64,000 nucleotides of DNA from Lumbricus rubellus (GCA_945859605.1 OX243827.1:3438567-3502566), one strand, 5' to 3'. Positions 12,301-24,226 are shown, counted from the first letter of the stretch. Notes: a model not told the origin generated them from the letters alone. Numbers and translations are program-made.

Positions 12301-14591
12301 GCTCTCTGTTTATCCACTCAGGGTTAACTCTTCGCTCCCCGAATGCAAACTGCTCTTAGACAGCACCGTACGTTCTCTGTTATCGGCCCCATGGTATCAA
12401 ATGGTGGTTGATCACCTTCACTCGCTCTCCTTTATCGATTGATTTCAGCTCAAAATTCATAATTTTATTTCTCGGTCTTACTCTGCCTAGCACACAAGTA
12501 TCTTCATGATTTCATATGGCTGTCGACTTCAACCTCCTCTCTTCGTCCACTATACGCTCGTGTGACAGACATGATCTCCTCGTACCATGAGCAAAGACTG
12601 CTTTGGCCAAAACTTGAGCTTTTCCTTCTTGATTCTGCGCTTTAGAATCATCTCTCTCTCCATTGGCACGCTCTTTGTTATTAACTATTACCCAAAGCCC
12701 ATCTTCCCATTGTCTCAAAACTACTCTCTTTCCTCTGGGTCTTTGCACTGGAAGAGCCTCTGAATAGGTTGTACTGCAAGAGATGCTTTATAAATCAATA
12801 AATAGTACATTATAGTATATTATATCATAGTATAATTATAAGTTGGTGGCTAACCATTCAAACGAACAACGGAGCGAATCGATTCTCTGTGTAATTCCGA
12901 TCGACTCAGAAAACTCAGTTTCTTCTCGTTCTGACTGTATGCGTAGAAAACTATTCAGACAAACAAAACAATTCAGTTCTTAGAAATTCTTTGCTCATGG
13001 TTTTCAATAATAATCTGCTTGTATAGCCATTATGCAAAGCAGGCACCAAATTGCACATCAAGATTTATAAAAACCTCAAAATATCTGCTAGATGAGGCTT
13101 CAGTTTTGGGGCTGTGCACAATGTAAAAGTTGATTGTTAAGATGAATAAAAACTGAAATTCAGTCCTTAAGTCCAGTCCTTACACCAAGTGAGTTAAGCA
13201 GAAGCGACCTCATTTTCTTCGCCTCAGACAATCTCTCCCTTCCCAACTGATATTCCAACATTAAATGTACAGTCGATGTACTCGTTTTGCATATTACGTC
13301 GCTAGAGGGAGCATGAAACAGGAAACTTGGAATATGATGTCACAACATTACAATTAGACATGTGCAGTAGCAGCTGAGAGGTAGACAGACGATGACTTAC
13401 CAATGTGTGTATCAGCAGCCGCAACCAACAAGTCATCTTTCATCACCAACAGAAACTGAATATCTGCAGAGCAATGTTCAAGCATCAATTTAATTAAGAA
13501 ATGTTTCCATGTAGAACTGTAGGTACCATAAAAGAGTTTCTGAACAGCACTTTGTAAATGAAATTAAAAGGAAATCTATGTATTGGGAACACTTAAGAGA
13601 TATATACGGTACTGTAAACAAATTTCATCAAATGACTTGCATCTACAGAACCTTTACCTTAATTCAACTGTGACATCTGATTGGCCCTCTGGCCATGCCT
13701 CTGGTCATATCTAACAAAAGAAATTTGTTCATGGTAAACAAAACTGTTCATAGCAAACAAAACTGTTCTTGGCAAACAAAACTGTTCTTGGCAAACAAAA
13801 CTGTTCTTGGCAAACAAAACTGTTCTTGGTAAACAAAACTGTTCTTGGCAAACAAGGTTTGTTCAGTTGCTGGCCTTGCATCTTTTTTCAATTTCTCTGT
13901 TGCTTCCATCATCTCATTCTCAGTGAACTGCTGCATAATTACAGCACATCTTCCAAGCCACAAAAGCTCTGTCTATGCCATTCTAAACCCAACACAAATT
14001 TATGCTTGGCAGCCAAATCAAAGTAAAAACAATTACACTGACAACTGATGTTGTACAGCACCGTAGACGTAGCTTAACCCTTTGAGCCTGGAGCTCCCAC
14101 AACGCTACGGATAACAGGCCGAAAACCCGGCCAGCCGGGTTCAAAGGGTTAATACCCAGGGGCGGATCCAGGATTTCTGGTTAGGGGGGGCGTAAATACT
14201 ACATACATACATGCATGCATGCATGCATGCATACATAGATACATACATACATATATACATACATGCATACATACATAGGCCTACATACATGCAAGCAAAC
14301 ATAAGTACATACATATACATAGGCATATAAGCCGACACACATACATGCATTTGTTCGGCGCAGTGGTGAAGGGGTATAGGCGTAATTATTATTAGTATGC
14401 ATGTATGTATATATGTATGTTTGTATGTATGTATGTATGATTGTATGTATGTATGTATGTATGTATGTATGTATGTATGTATGTATGTATGTATGTATGT
14501 ATGTATGTATGTATGTATGTATGTATGTATATATGTATGTTTGTATGTATGTATGTATGTATGTATGTATGTATGTATGTATGTATGTATG

Positions 14592-14623
<32 letters not shown>

Positions 14624-17600
14624 AATAATATAGTCGATGCCAATTTATCATACGATAATTAACATAGTAATAATAGAAATTGAATACATTAGTATTTGTA
14701 TATGAAAATAGATTCAATAAGCAAGGGATGCGCCCAGTGATTCCGTTAGTGTGCGTCCGGAACGCACAAATTTTGACGCCGGACGCACAAAAATAAAGGT
14801 CGTGCGTCCTTGGACGCACTGTAGTTATGGATGGACGCACAAATAAATTAACGATGCTTCCATGGGACACCAATAAAAAAAAACCGTGGGGTCCGTAGCC
14901 TATAATGTGTCACTAACACTTACTTACTTACTGTCTCAGTTTATGCAATGCGACAAACTGGTGATTGGTGAATAATTTATGCAATAACCTATTTATGAAT
15001 ATTTTATTTCTTTGCTATAGTGAGTGACGTAGCCTACAATGTCATAGCCTATACACATAATATTATAGGCTATACATAGGGCAAATTATGTATGTAATAG
15101 CCTAATAGGCCTATGCTAGAGTTAGGGCGTCCAATGAGCGTTCATGGCTTTAAAAGTAAGGACAGTCGTCGGACAGATCTTAATATCAAGAAAATTAAAA
15201 GAAAACTGCTAAAATGTTGAAAAGTAAGAATTATCGTCGGAAAGATTGGTAGGCCTACTGGTCATAATTATAGGCAAGTCTCCAAAAATTTATGAAAATA
15301 ATGATGTCCTTGTTAGCGGCGGGGGCGGATCCAGGGGAAAATCCGGCCATGGCCCCCATTTAAAAATTTCATGGGACGTGCCCCCATTTGGTTTCAAGAA
15401 CATTTCAACCAATGCGACTAGAGTGGTCAACAGCTAGATTACGGCCAGATGACTAAATAAAAGGTCATCAAATTTTTGGGCAGGGAAAATGGTATAATAT
15501 TATTTGTGACAAATTTCGGCCGGATGACTAAAAAAAGGTCATCAGATTTTTGGCAGAGAAATGGTAAATTTTTCACACATTAAAAAAGGTCATCAGAATT
15601 TTTCCTGCAAAGATCACCGAAAATTTTGGCCCGCCATATTCGCAAATTTCTGTATCAGCCCCTGTATATCGGTACGTAATAGAAAAGGGCTGGGGCCCTT
15701 TGTTGCCTATTCGTCTACATGGCCTAATATAAGAGTTTCGGAATTTTTGCATTTAGCCTACTGTGGCCCGACGGGACTCCGAAAATGGATGGGTGTGGAG
15801 TCCATGACTCTCATCCATTTGGCGTGGACTCCAACTTTCTTGATGTGATGCGTCCATGACTCCAAGAATTCAGACCTTAACGGGATGACTGGTTGCGCCT
15901 CATGCATGGACCGCACGCCACTGAGCGTTAAGATAATGATTATAGTTTTGAGTAGGCCCTAATCTTTGATACATTTAGGCCTAATTTCTGCTGAGGAGCT
16001 TCCATGACCCGACTTGCTGAAATTGCAGTTCTATATCGTTGATTTGGTTTTGTCCATAATATCGGCAGCTGAACGCTTTCGGCGGCTATAATCAGCACGA
16101 CGAATTTCAAAAATTATAATGATAATCATATGCCATCTTTTGAGATTTAGGTCTAAGATAGGCTTAATATGTCTTACCAACGGCAATCGGCTTATTCGCG
16201 AATGATAAAACTGCTTGTTTAAGCCGTTTTGACGGCGGACCACTCGACATATTCTTAAATTGACCAATTTCTATTTACGTAATTTGTGTCTGTTCATGAA
16301 CTTTGTGAATGACGTAACTGCAAAAGTCATTGGTCACGTAGGCAACGTCTGCTAGCAACTCAGGTAAGTAGGTAAGAGAGCTCCGGTTAGAGAGCTCCAT
16401 TCTGCCGGTCCAGCTACTTCAAACATCCTATTCCCAAATTGAAATTATATTAGTTTTAGGTAAGTGTAGTTTGAGAACATTTGCCGAGGTTTAGGGGGGG
16501 CGTACGCCGGCTCCGCCCCCCTCTGAATCCGCGCCTGAATACCTACGATGCCACGTAAACTGCCATCGTTCCCATTGCAATTACAGTTACAATTACCAAT
16601 TACAGTTACAATTACAGTTACAATTGCCAATTACAGTAGCAGTGCTGCTACCAGTTATTAGACCTTGACCTTTGATACCTACCATCCAGCATATCCGTAG
16701 GAATCATGTCGATCAGGCCAACGTCCGTGCTCCAGAGACAAAGCGTCTCACCAGCAAAGCAGAACAGTCCAGCGTCCGAAGGTAACGGAACAATGCACTG
16801 CAAAAAACAATGGTAAATCATTCCATCTAAACAAACAATCTTTTCTCCACTGGAAAAAGTTCAATCAAACTTCAAAACATTTCTGGTGACAGTTTCACCG
16901 ACCATTTGTCATGTTGGTTGTAAATCATTTGTGTTGGGTTCATGACCTTGTAACATTTTCAATTTTGCAAATTTGCATAAATAATGAATGACAATAGAGA
17001 GGGCACGAGATCAAATCTCACTGAGCAATGGTAAATAAAGGAGCATCTTTGTGCCTCAGCATTCAATCAATATCAGAACCATACCAGCTTTGAAAAAGTG
17101 CCACTGAAATCACAGGCAACAAAAGTAATCAAGAAGTTTGCATTAATGTCTGTTAAATACTGAGCCCTCTAGTTACCCATGCCCATGCCCTCTTTATATG
17201 TGAAAGATGTCTCAAAAAATCTTCATATACAGAGAATAATTCGAGGTGCTCAAGCTGCATAAGCCGCCCAAAACTCCATACAGCTTCAGAGCATAGAAAA
17301 TATATGCAAGTATGCATGTATCTGAACATTTAAGTGGCACCTCTCAACAGTTACTAAAACACATGGCTATCCAACAATTCTTGGAAAGTTTAAGGTGAAA
17401 TGTTTCTTGACCAGTAGATTTACAATTTTAACAGAATACTTTTAAATCAGCTACATTTCGCTATTCACGGTCAAATTGTTGATGAATTACATGTTAGACT
17501 TTCCTACCTAATATACTCTGGTGCTTTAAAATATAGAAGAGCAAGTAGGACAACATAACATAATTATGGTACAGCAAGTAGGACAACACAACGTATGGTG

Positions 17601-20600
17601 CAGCAAGTCGCACAACATAACATATGGTACAGCAAGTAGCACAACATAACGTATGGTACAGCAAGTAGCACAACATAACATATGGTACAGCAAGTAGCAC
17701 AACATAACATATGGTACAGCAAGTAGCACAACATAACGTATGGTACAGCAAGTAGCACAACATAACATATGGTACAGCAAGTAGCACAACATAACATATG
17801 GTACAGCAAGTAGCACAACATAACATATGGTACAGCAAGTAGCACAACATAACGTATGGTACAGCAAGTAGCACAACATAACATATGGTACAGCAAGTAG
17901 CACAACATAACATATGGTACAGCAAGTAGCACAACATAACATATGGTACAGCAAGTAGCACAACATAACGTATGGTACAGCAAGTAGCACAACATAACAT
18001 ATGGTACAGCAAGTAGCACAACATAACATATGGTACAGCAAGTAGCACAACATAACATATGGTACAGCAAGTAGCACAACATAACGTATGGTAGACCTAC
18101 CTTGGTCGTACTGTTTTGATCAGTGAATTTCTTCAGCAGGGCACCAGTCTCCACATTCCACATCTACACACGCACTAAGGTCTAACAACAGCAGTTCACA
18201 TAATAAAGGCACATTTTGCTGATGCGCAAAGAAAACAGTATCTCTACCATCGCTACCAATATAACAGTATCTGTACCAATATAACAGTACCTCTACCAAT
18301 ATAACAGTACCTCTACTGATAAAACAGTACCTCAACCAACATAACAGTACCTCAACCAACATAACAGTAATTACCTCTACCAATATAACAGTACCTAAAC
18401 CAAATAACAGTACCTTTACCAATATAACAGTACCTAGAGCTACCAATATAACAGTACATCAGAAAGGTACTGTTATATTGCTTAAGATAATGTTATATTG
18501 GAAGAGGTACTGTCCGTCCCTCCCTCACTACATGTGACCTGGAGTGGGGTCCATGTGACACTTTGTCTAGTTCCAAGAGGTCATTTAACCATGCTCTACT
18601 CCAATCTCAAGACTGTTACATTTACACATGGCCAAGCCTGGAGCGCTCCCAAGTAGATGGTTTTGAAGTGGAACTACCCAAAGCTTCCCTAATTATAAAA
18701 CCGATGCCATGGAGCCCACATCAGCGTGTCTGCTGAACTTCAAGATGCATTCGAATGAAAGCGATAGAAGAGATGGAATAGTCCCACAGAGGAAGAATAG
18801 AAAGCTTATATCCAACATACCAATGTCAGGTGCACTTGAATTTGAATACCACAATCAATTTGAAAATTCTGCACTCTGTACTAATGCAAAGGATACACAA
18901 ACGGTACGATCTGAGGAAGCCGTCAAGAGAAGCCACTCCTTCTCCTCGGCCAATCCTCCTCCTCCTCCTTCTCCTCCTCCTCCTTCTCCTCCTCCTCCGT
19001 GATTGGTTGACTGCAGGGCTGGACAGAGACACGTGATTGGACGACTGTGGCCTCTCAGAATATGTAACAAATGACCATCCTAGAAGAAGAAGACAAAAGA
19101 AAGGAATCCAATCCATCATTCACTACAAAACAACTGCGCTTGTCTTTCAGTTACCAAGAAATCATCCTAAGCAAGAAATCATTTGAAGAGGTATTCAATG
19201 CCTACCATCAAAAATGCATAACAATGTATAAAGTAACATGAAATTGCACAGTGACCAAGTGGCTAATGCTTCTTCTTCTGAGTTCAATCCACCCATCCAA
19301 GCCCATCATATGAAATTGAAATTGTCAAAGTTCTGGAACTCTGGATGAAATCATCTTTTATACAAGCGCTGCCTGAATTAAATCCAAACCTCATGACGTG
19401 AGATTATTTCAACTGGTATTTAAAACATAAAAGAGAATGAAAACGTAAACAAACAATTCTTTAACCAACTTTTCCCTGTTAAGCTACAGAAAGAGAATTA
19501 CATTGAAAACTTCAGATTTATTATGTAGCACATTTTCTTACAACAAACCTCGCAGTCAAAAACAACGACCAGTCCATCATCACCGGCAGAACAACACCTG
19601 AAACAAACCACAATTAATGTAAATTGAAATGTAGCGAAATAGCAATAAGTACAATTAACATTTTTTTTACTGCTTTGGTCGTACAATTAGGCCGAATATG
19701 GCCAACATGAAGCAGATTTGACAATAAATTATGTAACCTTCACAAGTATAAGTCATACATAAATTACTTCACCAGGGCTGTGTCCACTGTCCAAAATAAC
19801 TAATAATCTTTCCACCAGAGCTGAAGGGTAGCTTGTAGTTCTTCGTAAATGGACAACGCATTGTTGCACCATTTCAGTCGTATAGCAATCATTGTGGAAT
19901 ATGTTCCCAGTTGTTCTGCATATCGTTCAGGCCATGGCTATCCATTGCAAACATTTGCAAACTGTTCTCTTTCGTTGGTGCTGGATTCAGAGCATCTTGA
20001 AAAGGCACGAGAAAAATGTTCTGAAAAAGCAAGTGGGATAGTCACATCAAATTAAATACACTTTGGAAATCATCCATAAAGTCCACTGGACAGCAGCAGT
20101 GGCAGCAGCAGCACTGATTGAGATCTTCACAACCTCTGAAAGTTGAATCATCCACCAGAATCCTGCTACAAATTGCTGGGTGAAGATGACGATGTTTATG
20201 ACCGACGTACAAATAGATCAAGGTGGTGGTCAGCAGAACGAAGATCACGTGAAGATCTTGCAGAGAGTGGTTTGCACATCAAGTCACAGAGATATTTAGG
20301 TGTTAAGCCCTGCAGAGCCTTAGTAAATTGGACCAGTCAGTATAGATCAAATGAGGATAGCACTAAAGGAAATCTTGTCAGACTAATATGCAGATGTCCT
20401 ACACAGGATAGGATCGTAATAACAACAATAGCATATAATAATAATAAGTGCGTGGAAATCAAGAACTTAATCAGTTAAAGGCAATCATCATCTGTACCGT
20501 TTGGAATCGATGTGAACCAAATGCCGCACAATGTCCGTGTGTTGAGAGAAGATTTGGATATCAGAGAACAATGTAAATCCAAACTTCAGCAAACGTGAAA
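9382..20600 (-). CDS. WDR41: WDR41, WD40 beta-propeller protein (12 exons recognised; N-terminus and C-terminus not fixed)
   Basis: Exons in transcript order: 20498-20600, 19549-19597, 18897-19079, 18101-18163, 16683-16797, 13401-13463, 12855-12930, 12586-12773, 11821-11975, 11513-11637, 10599-10715, 9382-9472. All junctions are GT-AG and every phase matches. The product follows WDR41 blade by blade: HTDIVRHLVHIDSKR, CCSAGDDGLVVVF, LLTASSDRTVCMWNVETG, TLCLWSTDVGL, DDLLVAAADTHI, CFVSGSLDGAVLQW, RYLLCAQGCGLVIYDTKF, LLATCSEDSNIKLWR, then LVQECMAHSAAVQ. In mammals WDR41 binds C9orf72-SMCR8 and anchors the complex to lysosomes through PQLC2 (established knowledge). About 442 aa are recovered against ~459 in human. 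Oddities are a Gly/Glu microsatellite inside a blade (exon 18897-19079) and repeat-filled introns. The first exon of this model needs a phase-1 donor upstream. Confidence 0.9.
9596..9737 (+). repeat. (AGG/GGA)n microsatellite, ~47 copies
   Basis: About 140 bp of uninterrupted AGG triplets, broken only at the end (GGAAGAAAG). It lies in the WDR41 intron, about 125 bp upstream (in transcript sense) of exon 9382-9472, where it reads (CCT)n. The polyglutamate, polyserine and polyleucine frames across it are repeat artefacts, not genes. Confidence 0.98.
9818..10270 (-). mobile_element. 5'-truncated non-LTR retrotransposon with 13-bp TSD
   Basis: The element occupies 9831-10257 on the minus strand. 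It is bounded by identical 13-bp repeats TAACCACTGAGAT at 9818-9830 and 10258-10270. The minus strand encodes the C-terminal region of a LINE reverse transcriptase (LDAFQQWCLRRILRVPYT...NAEIYRRTG) and ends in a short (ATG)n tail directly at the TSD, the expected 3' end of target-primed insertion. It lies in the WDR41 intron between exons 10599-10715 and 9382-9472. No catalytic RT domain remains. Confidence 0.85.
10771..10990 (+). mobile_element. tRNA-derived SINE, family A copy 1
   Basis: The head (from GGGGCGTGGTG) has pol III-like box A (TGGTGTAGTGG) and box B (GGTTCGAATCC) about 45 bp apart, as in a tRNA. It is followed by a body (CTCAGCGCTTCGGCGTGAAA..) and a tail GGGAGCGCCTCTGAGTAG...GAAGGGGCACTATAA. 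The same body and tail occur at 35935-36147. The short tandem duplication ACAAGTGCACATACACACAT closes it. It lies in the WDR41 intron. Confidence 0.8.
13734..13857 (+). repeat. 19-bp tandem repeat, ~7 copies
   Basis: Unit GGCAAACAAAACTGTTCTT, with GGTAAAC and ATAGCAAAC variants. It lies in a WDR41 intron. Confidence 0.95.
14074..14152. mobile_element. Short TTAA-bounded MITE
   Basis: TTAACCCTTTGAGCC ... GGTTCAAAGGGTTAA, 79 bp, palindromic ends with TTAA. It directly abuts the hAT-like element starting at 14157. Confidence 0.65.
14197..14621 (+). repeat. (TATG/CATA)n microsatellite tract
   Basis: Two oppositely oriented blocks: (CATA)n mixed with CATG at ~14197-14350, then nearly pure (TATG)n at 14397-14620, with a 22-bp unique gap around 14370. 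The opposition makes a large imperfect inverted repeat inside the hAT-like element. Open frames across it are artefacts. Confidence 0.95.
15316..15664 (+). mobile_element. Nested hAT-type MITE ('GGTCATCA' family)
   Basis: It begins GGGGGCGGATCCAGGGG, contains three modules of the form GATGACTAAA..AAGGTCATCA, and ends TTTCTGTATCAGCCCCTG. The same ends and modules, in reverse, make up the element at 58964-59339. It is inserted inside the larger 14157-16537 element. Partial copies of the module also occur at ~390-530 and ~45530-45640. Confidence 0.6.
17563..18097 (+). repeat. 29-bp minisatellite with 4-unit (116-bp) higher-order period
   Basis: About 18 copies of ATATGGTACAGCAAGTAGCA plus CAACATAAC. 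Units carry either ACATATGG or ACGTATGG. The last 13 units follow G-A-A-A-G-A-A-A-G-A-A-A-G exactly, so the amplified unit is four repeats. The array ends 3-4 bp from the donor of WDR41 exon 18101-18163. The long open frames in it (LLYHMLCCATC) arise because the 29-bp unit lacks stops. Confidence 0.97.
18254..18480 (+). repeat. 20-bp tandem repeat ending in a hairpin
   Basis: About 10 degenerate copies of ACCAATATAACAGTACCTCT. The last copy (CAATATAACAGTAC, 18444-18457) is followed after 9 bp by its perfect reverse complement at 18467-18480. It lies in the WDR41 intron between exons 18897-19079 and 18101-18163. Confidence 0.9.
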
Positions 20601-21204
20601 ACTACAGAAAAACAAAATGTTTCATTATATGCACACATACAAAAACACTTTGAAACTATAAAATGAAACACAACTATCAGCTGTGATCCTAATATAATTC
20701 AAACCATAAGAAACTCTAGAGAAACGTATATAAGCTTTATAACTACAATTTTCTTTACAGCATAAAAGAAATCAATTTTAAAACTCATTCAAACACTTTG
20801 AGAACCAAAGCAATTTCTCTTAATAATCTTAATTTATAAGCTCTAGGAAAGTATGCCAGTTGTAAAGTAAAGTTGTCCGTAGGCCAAAGGCCCATTGGTG
20901 AGGCGCTCATCTCCTTTTCAATGGCCTTTGAGCCGGCAATGGACGAATCCCAATGAAATATTCATATAATGACACAAACAATTTGTCTGAAGGGTTGCAA
21001 TGCTATAAACTGCAATGTCGCTAAAGCTCTTTTGATATTACAGTGAATACCTCACTTAATGTTCGTCATTACTGAAAAATTTGCAATTTCAAAATAGCAA
21101 TGCAATCTTAAATTTTTATCTGCAAAATTAAACAAATCCCACACAGACATCACAGTAGCATACAATACAATAATACAACTGATAATACTTATAATAAATA
21201 ATAC

Positions 21205-21285
21205 CTCATCCATGTCAACAAGACTATCGTGTGTCAAACTCGTTTCTGCTAAAGTTGCAGAAAGCTCTTCAAAATGTTCCATCAT
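21205..21285 (-). CDS. Possible first coding exon of WDR41
   Basis: An ATG-initiated stretch of 27 codons (MMEHFEELSATLAETSLTHD...) ends at a good donor (GATGAG|GTATTA). It lies upstream of the first firmly recognised WDR41 exon. It ends in phase 0, however, while the next recognised exon (20498-20600) needs phase 1. Either a weaker donor about 17 nt further on (ATAA|GTATTA) is used, a small exon is missing, or this is not part of the gene. It is acidic and does not resemble the human N-terminus. Confidence 0.3.
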
Positions 21286-21289
21286 CAGA

Positions 21290-22419
21290 ATAAACCTAAC
21301 AGGAATGATACGATACGTACTCAGATTTATAATTGTTTCAAATGGTCAATAATAATAATAATAAATTATGAACTCAAACAAACAAGAAAATTATTTAAAC
21401 CTAATTTCATGTGACTACAAAATATTAATTTAAAAGCCATCATCATTCTCACACATTTCATGCGATGTATTTAATAATAAATTTTTAAAAATTTCTCAGC
21501 ATCCACAAAAGCCACATCCAAAAGCCCAGTTTATTCACGGTCACAATATCAATTGAAGTCCACTATAGCTCTGTTCACTCCAATGCCAGACCTAAAACTA
21601 AAGGAGTTCAAGCCAAAGAGACAGTAGTGTAACAGTGGTAATAGGTGATGGCAGTGGTCATGTGGGGGAGGAACAGAGCTTAAAGAGTTTTATTTTTCAA
21701 TTATGAGTAGATAGTAACAGAGGTAAACACAAGCGAAGGAGAGGTGAAATAAGGAGACAAGAAAAGGGCAGGAGGATGACTATATTATTATAATTATAAT
21801 TAAATAAATTTCTTACGTGCACAAGGTTACGCCCAAATGTGAATCTGGGGCACTGATAGCTATAGTCAGCCGCCAGAGGAAGATGGAGCTAGGTACCCAA
21901 GTGCCTAAAAAGCCAAGGAGAAAAATGAGTTCAGGGGGGGCTGCTATAGCCCTTAGCCCTCCCTTCTTACCAGGGGCGCAACTATAACATTTTCGTGAGG
22001 GTGCTCATATTGCAAGTGTCAAAGGCACGAAGCTGCGAGTGCCAAAGGCACGAAGCCCATACTGACTAGGGGAGCATCGTAAGCTTTCCCAGTAGGATCT
22101 GGGGCGGAGTCTCAGAAACTAACGAATTTTTAGCTGTTGACATCAACTGGAGCATGTTTCAGGCTCTTGTTTGCCAGCTGTTTATGAATGATAAAGTCAT
22201 GAAAACTTAAAGAAGAAATTGTTTTGCAGAGTCGTAGACGAACAGAATAAGAGTCAAATTTTATTATAAAAGACACATGTACATTGGCTGCACAGGGTGC
22301 GTTTGCTGTTGGTCTATAATTCGCTCTTAGCTACTCACTCTGGAATTAAGCAGCAATGACAGCAATGTTTGACCATTATGGCGCTATACAATTTCTCGGA
22401 TTGGCATTTAATTAGGCCT
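21290..22419. other. Gene-free stretch
   Basis: Apart from the decayed MITE copy at 21970-22215, I see no exon, RNA gene or terminal-repeat element here. It separates WDR41 from the truncated LINE. Confidence 0.5.
21970..22215 (+). mobile_element. Decayed copy of the 46.7-kb hAT MITE
   Basis: ACCAGGGGCGCAAC followed by GCACGAAGCTGCGAGTGCC, GCACGAAGCCC, TCTGGGGCGGAG, TTTTTAGCTGTTGAC and ATGATAAAGTCATGAAAA runs colinear with the interior of 46714-47265. Terminal repeats are not recognisable, so only the interior homology supports the call. Confidence 0.6.
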
Positions 22420-23384
22420 ACTATTGAGTACCAGAACCAACAGAGGGACCAGACAAGGAGACCCAATATCACCAACAGTGTTCATAGCAGACCTCGAAAG
22501 AGCAATGGATAAGATCAGGGAAAGAGAGAGTGGAATAGCAGTACACGGCATCCGAATTAACAACTTAAGGTTTGCAGACGATGTGGACCTCATAGAGGAA
22601 GACAAAACAGAACTGAAATACTCGCTAGAACTACTAAACGAAGAAGCAAAAAAATTTGGACTTTCCATCAATATTAAGAAAACGAAAACCATGATATTTG
22701 GACTAAAGACCAGCGAACCTATTGTAAAAGTAGAAGACGTCGAAATAGAAAACGTGGGAAGCTTCACCTACCTAGGCAGCAACTTCACATTCGATTTGGA
22801 TGGCGAAACAGAAGTCAGGACCCGCCTAGCAAGAGCATACACAGCCCTCAAATCGTTGGACAAAATATGGAGGAGCAGTACCATCAAGATGACGACAAAA
22901 ATGAAGGTCCTCAATACCACAATCTTCAGCACAGCGCTTTATGGCTGCGAGACATGGGTATACACCGCCTCGATAAAAAGAAGGATCCTGGCATTTGAGA
23001 ACAAATGCTACAGAAAGATCCTAAGAATAAAATGGACGCAGAAAATAACCAACGAAGAGATATTTCAGCGAGTGGACAGAGCAGAAACAATCTTACAAAA
23101 AGCCATGAGGCGCAAACTGGGGCTTTTCGGGCATATCGCCAGAATGACGGACGACAGAAAACTTAAGACTCTTGTTTTCGGAATAATGGACGGAACTAAT
23201 AAGAGAGGCAGACCGCATCGGGAATGGAAGGAGGACATAGAGGACTGGTGCGATGACTCACTACAAAAGCTGTTCCACCTGGCGCAGGACAGAGATTATT
23301 GGAAGAAGAAGACGAAGTTGACATTGGACACCTACGAGCATACGGCTCATGGCGAATGATGATGATGATGATGACTATTGAGTA
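22420..23384 (+). mobile_element. 5'-truncated non-LTR retrotransposon with 11-bp TSD
   Basis: The element at 22431-23373 is flanked by identical ACTATTGAGTA (22420-22430, 23374-23384) and ends in a (TGA)n tail at the 3' TSD. It encodes the second half of a reverse transcriptase. Its intact coding frame and exact TSD indicate a fairly recent insertion. It lies between WDR41 and the F-box gene. Confidence 0.92.
22431..23359 (+). CDS. Partial LINE reverse transcriptase (C-terminal ~308 codons)
   Basis: The open frame enters from the truncation point and runs to a TGA at the start of the (TGA)n tail. It has RT motif RQGDPISP near its start and the active-site block FADD about 35 residues later. 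After these come the thumb and tail regions typical of non-LTR elements (YLGSNF, ALYGCETWVYT, CYRKILRIKWTQKITNEEIF, GRPHREWKEDIEDW). The endonuclease and the fingers with the first catalytic Asp are missing, so it cannot be active. There is no true start codon. Clade not assigned. Confidence 0.85.
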
Positions 23385-24226
23385 TTGACTTGGCTTGTCC
23401 CAAAGGCTCCGAATAGGCATAGCTTGGTTAATACAGGTATTACTGGGTAAAATTCTATGACGACGCGGTAAGGGTTAAGGGTAAGGGTTACTGACTTGAG
23501 ATTGTTTAAGAAATACTAACAGAATTAGAATTTAAACAATTGATTACCCGGTTTTTTATATCACAAGCCTTTTATTTATAAAACAGCTGCTGTGCTCACG
23601 TCCGCCTTACAAATATTATAGCGCTTTTAATAGAAGCATCGTAAGTTCTATTTTTAGACCATATATCTTGAGGTTTGCCAACTTCTTCAGCCAAATTTTC
23701 TGACCTACTAAGTCGTAGAAGTCGTTTTGATGATCTTTTTAGTCATCACCTGCTTTTCGTAGGATTTTAGCCCGAAAACCGTTCACCACGGTGTAAAACC
23801 ATCTAATTTCATGCTTTTTTCTTCCAAAATCGCGATCTTCTTCGGATTCTGGGCTGAACTGTCATAGCGCAGTTAACAAATTATACATTATAATTTGCGT
23901 CACATTAATTGAAACAGGATGATGACGTGATAATAAAAATAATAGGCCTATTCCTTTAATTATTGACAGACTTATTCGAGTCGTGGCTGGACCTGGACCA
24001 ACAGCTATAGCTACTTCAAACATTCTGTTTACAATTAATTCAGACTTTGACCACAGTATAAATAATTAACAGTACGTCGATTTCGGATCTCGCAGTCGTC
24101 AGAATAAGTGACGAGATTTAAAGCCCCACCCACTGTCATCCGCCATTTTCGCAGCAATAAACTCCATAAGCAAATTACAGTTACTTTCAATTCTATGGTA
24201 CAAACTACAAATTTCGGTTTCCGGCA

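Larger units (their letters stand above)
14157..16537. mobile_element. 2.4-kb hAT-like element with nested insertions
   Basis: Imperfect terminal inverted repeats: CAGGGGCGGATCCAG at 14157 and CTGAATCCGCGCCTG ending at 16537. They are flanked by a shared AATACC (14151-14156, 16538-16543), 6 bp rather than the usual 8. Inside are a long (TATG/CATA)n tract, a cluster of GGACGCAC/GTGCGTCC motifs at ~14745-14845 and a second MITE at ~15318-15664. No intact transposase frame is visible. It lies in a WDR41 intron. Confidence 0.55.

Noticed and set aside
14199..14873. A 224-codon frame of alternating HTYI/YVCM residues
   Set aside because: Pure translation of the (TATG/CATA)n microsatellite.
17563..18097. 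CRISPR-like regular array
   Set aside because: Direct tandem units without spacers in a eukaryotic intron.
17494..18163. Three overlapping open frames of 180-200 codons (LLYHMLCCATC repeats) on the minus strand
   Set aside because: They are translations of the 29-bp minisatellite, which happens to lack stops in all three frames. Only 18101-18163 is a real exon.
23468..23492. Telomere-like TAAGGG repeats
   Set aside because: Only three irregular copies; too short to call interstitial telomeric sequence.
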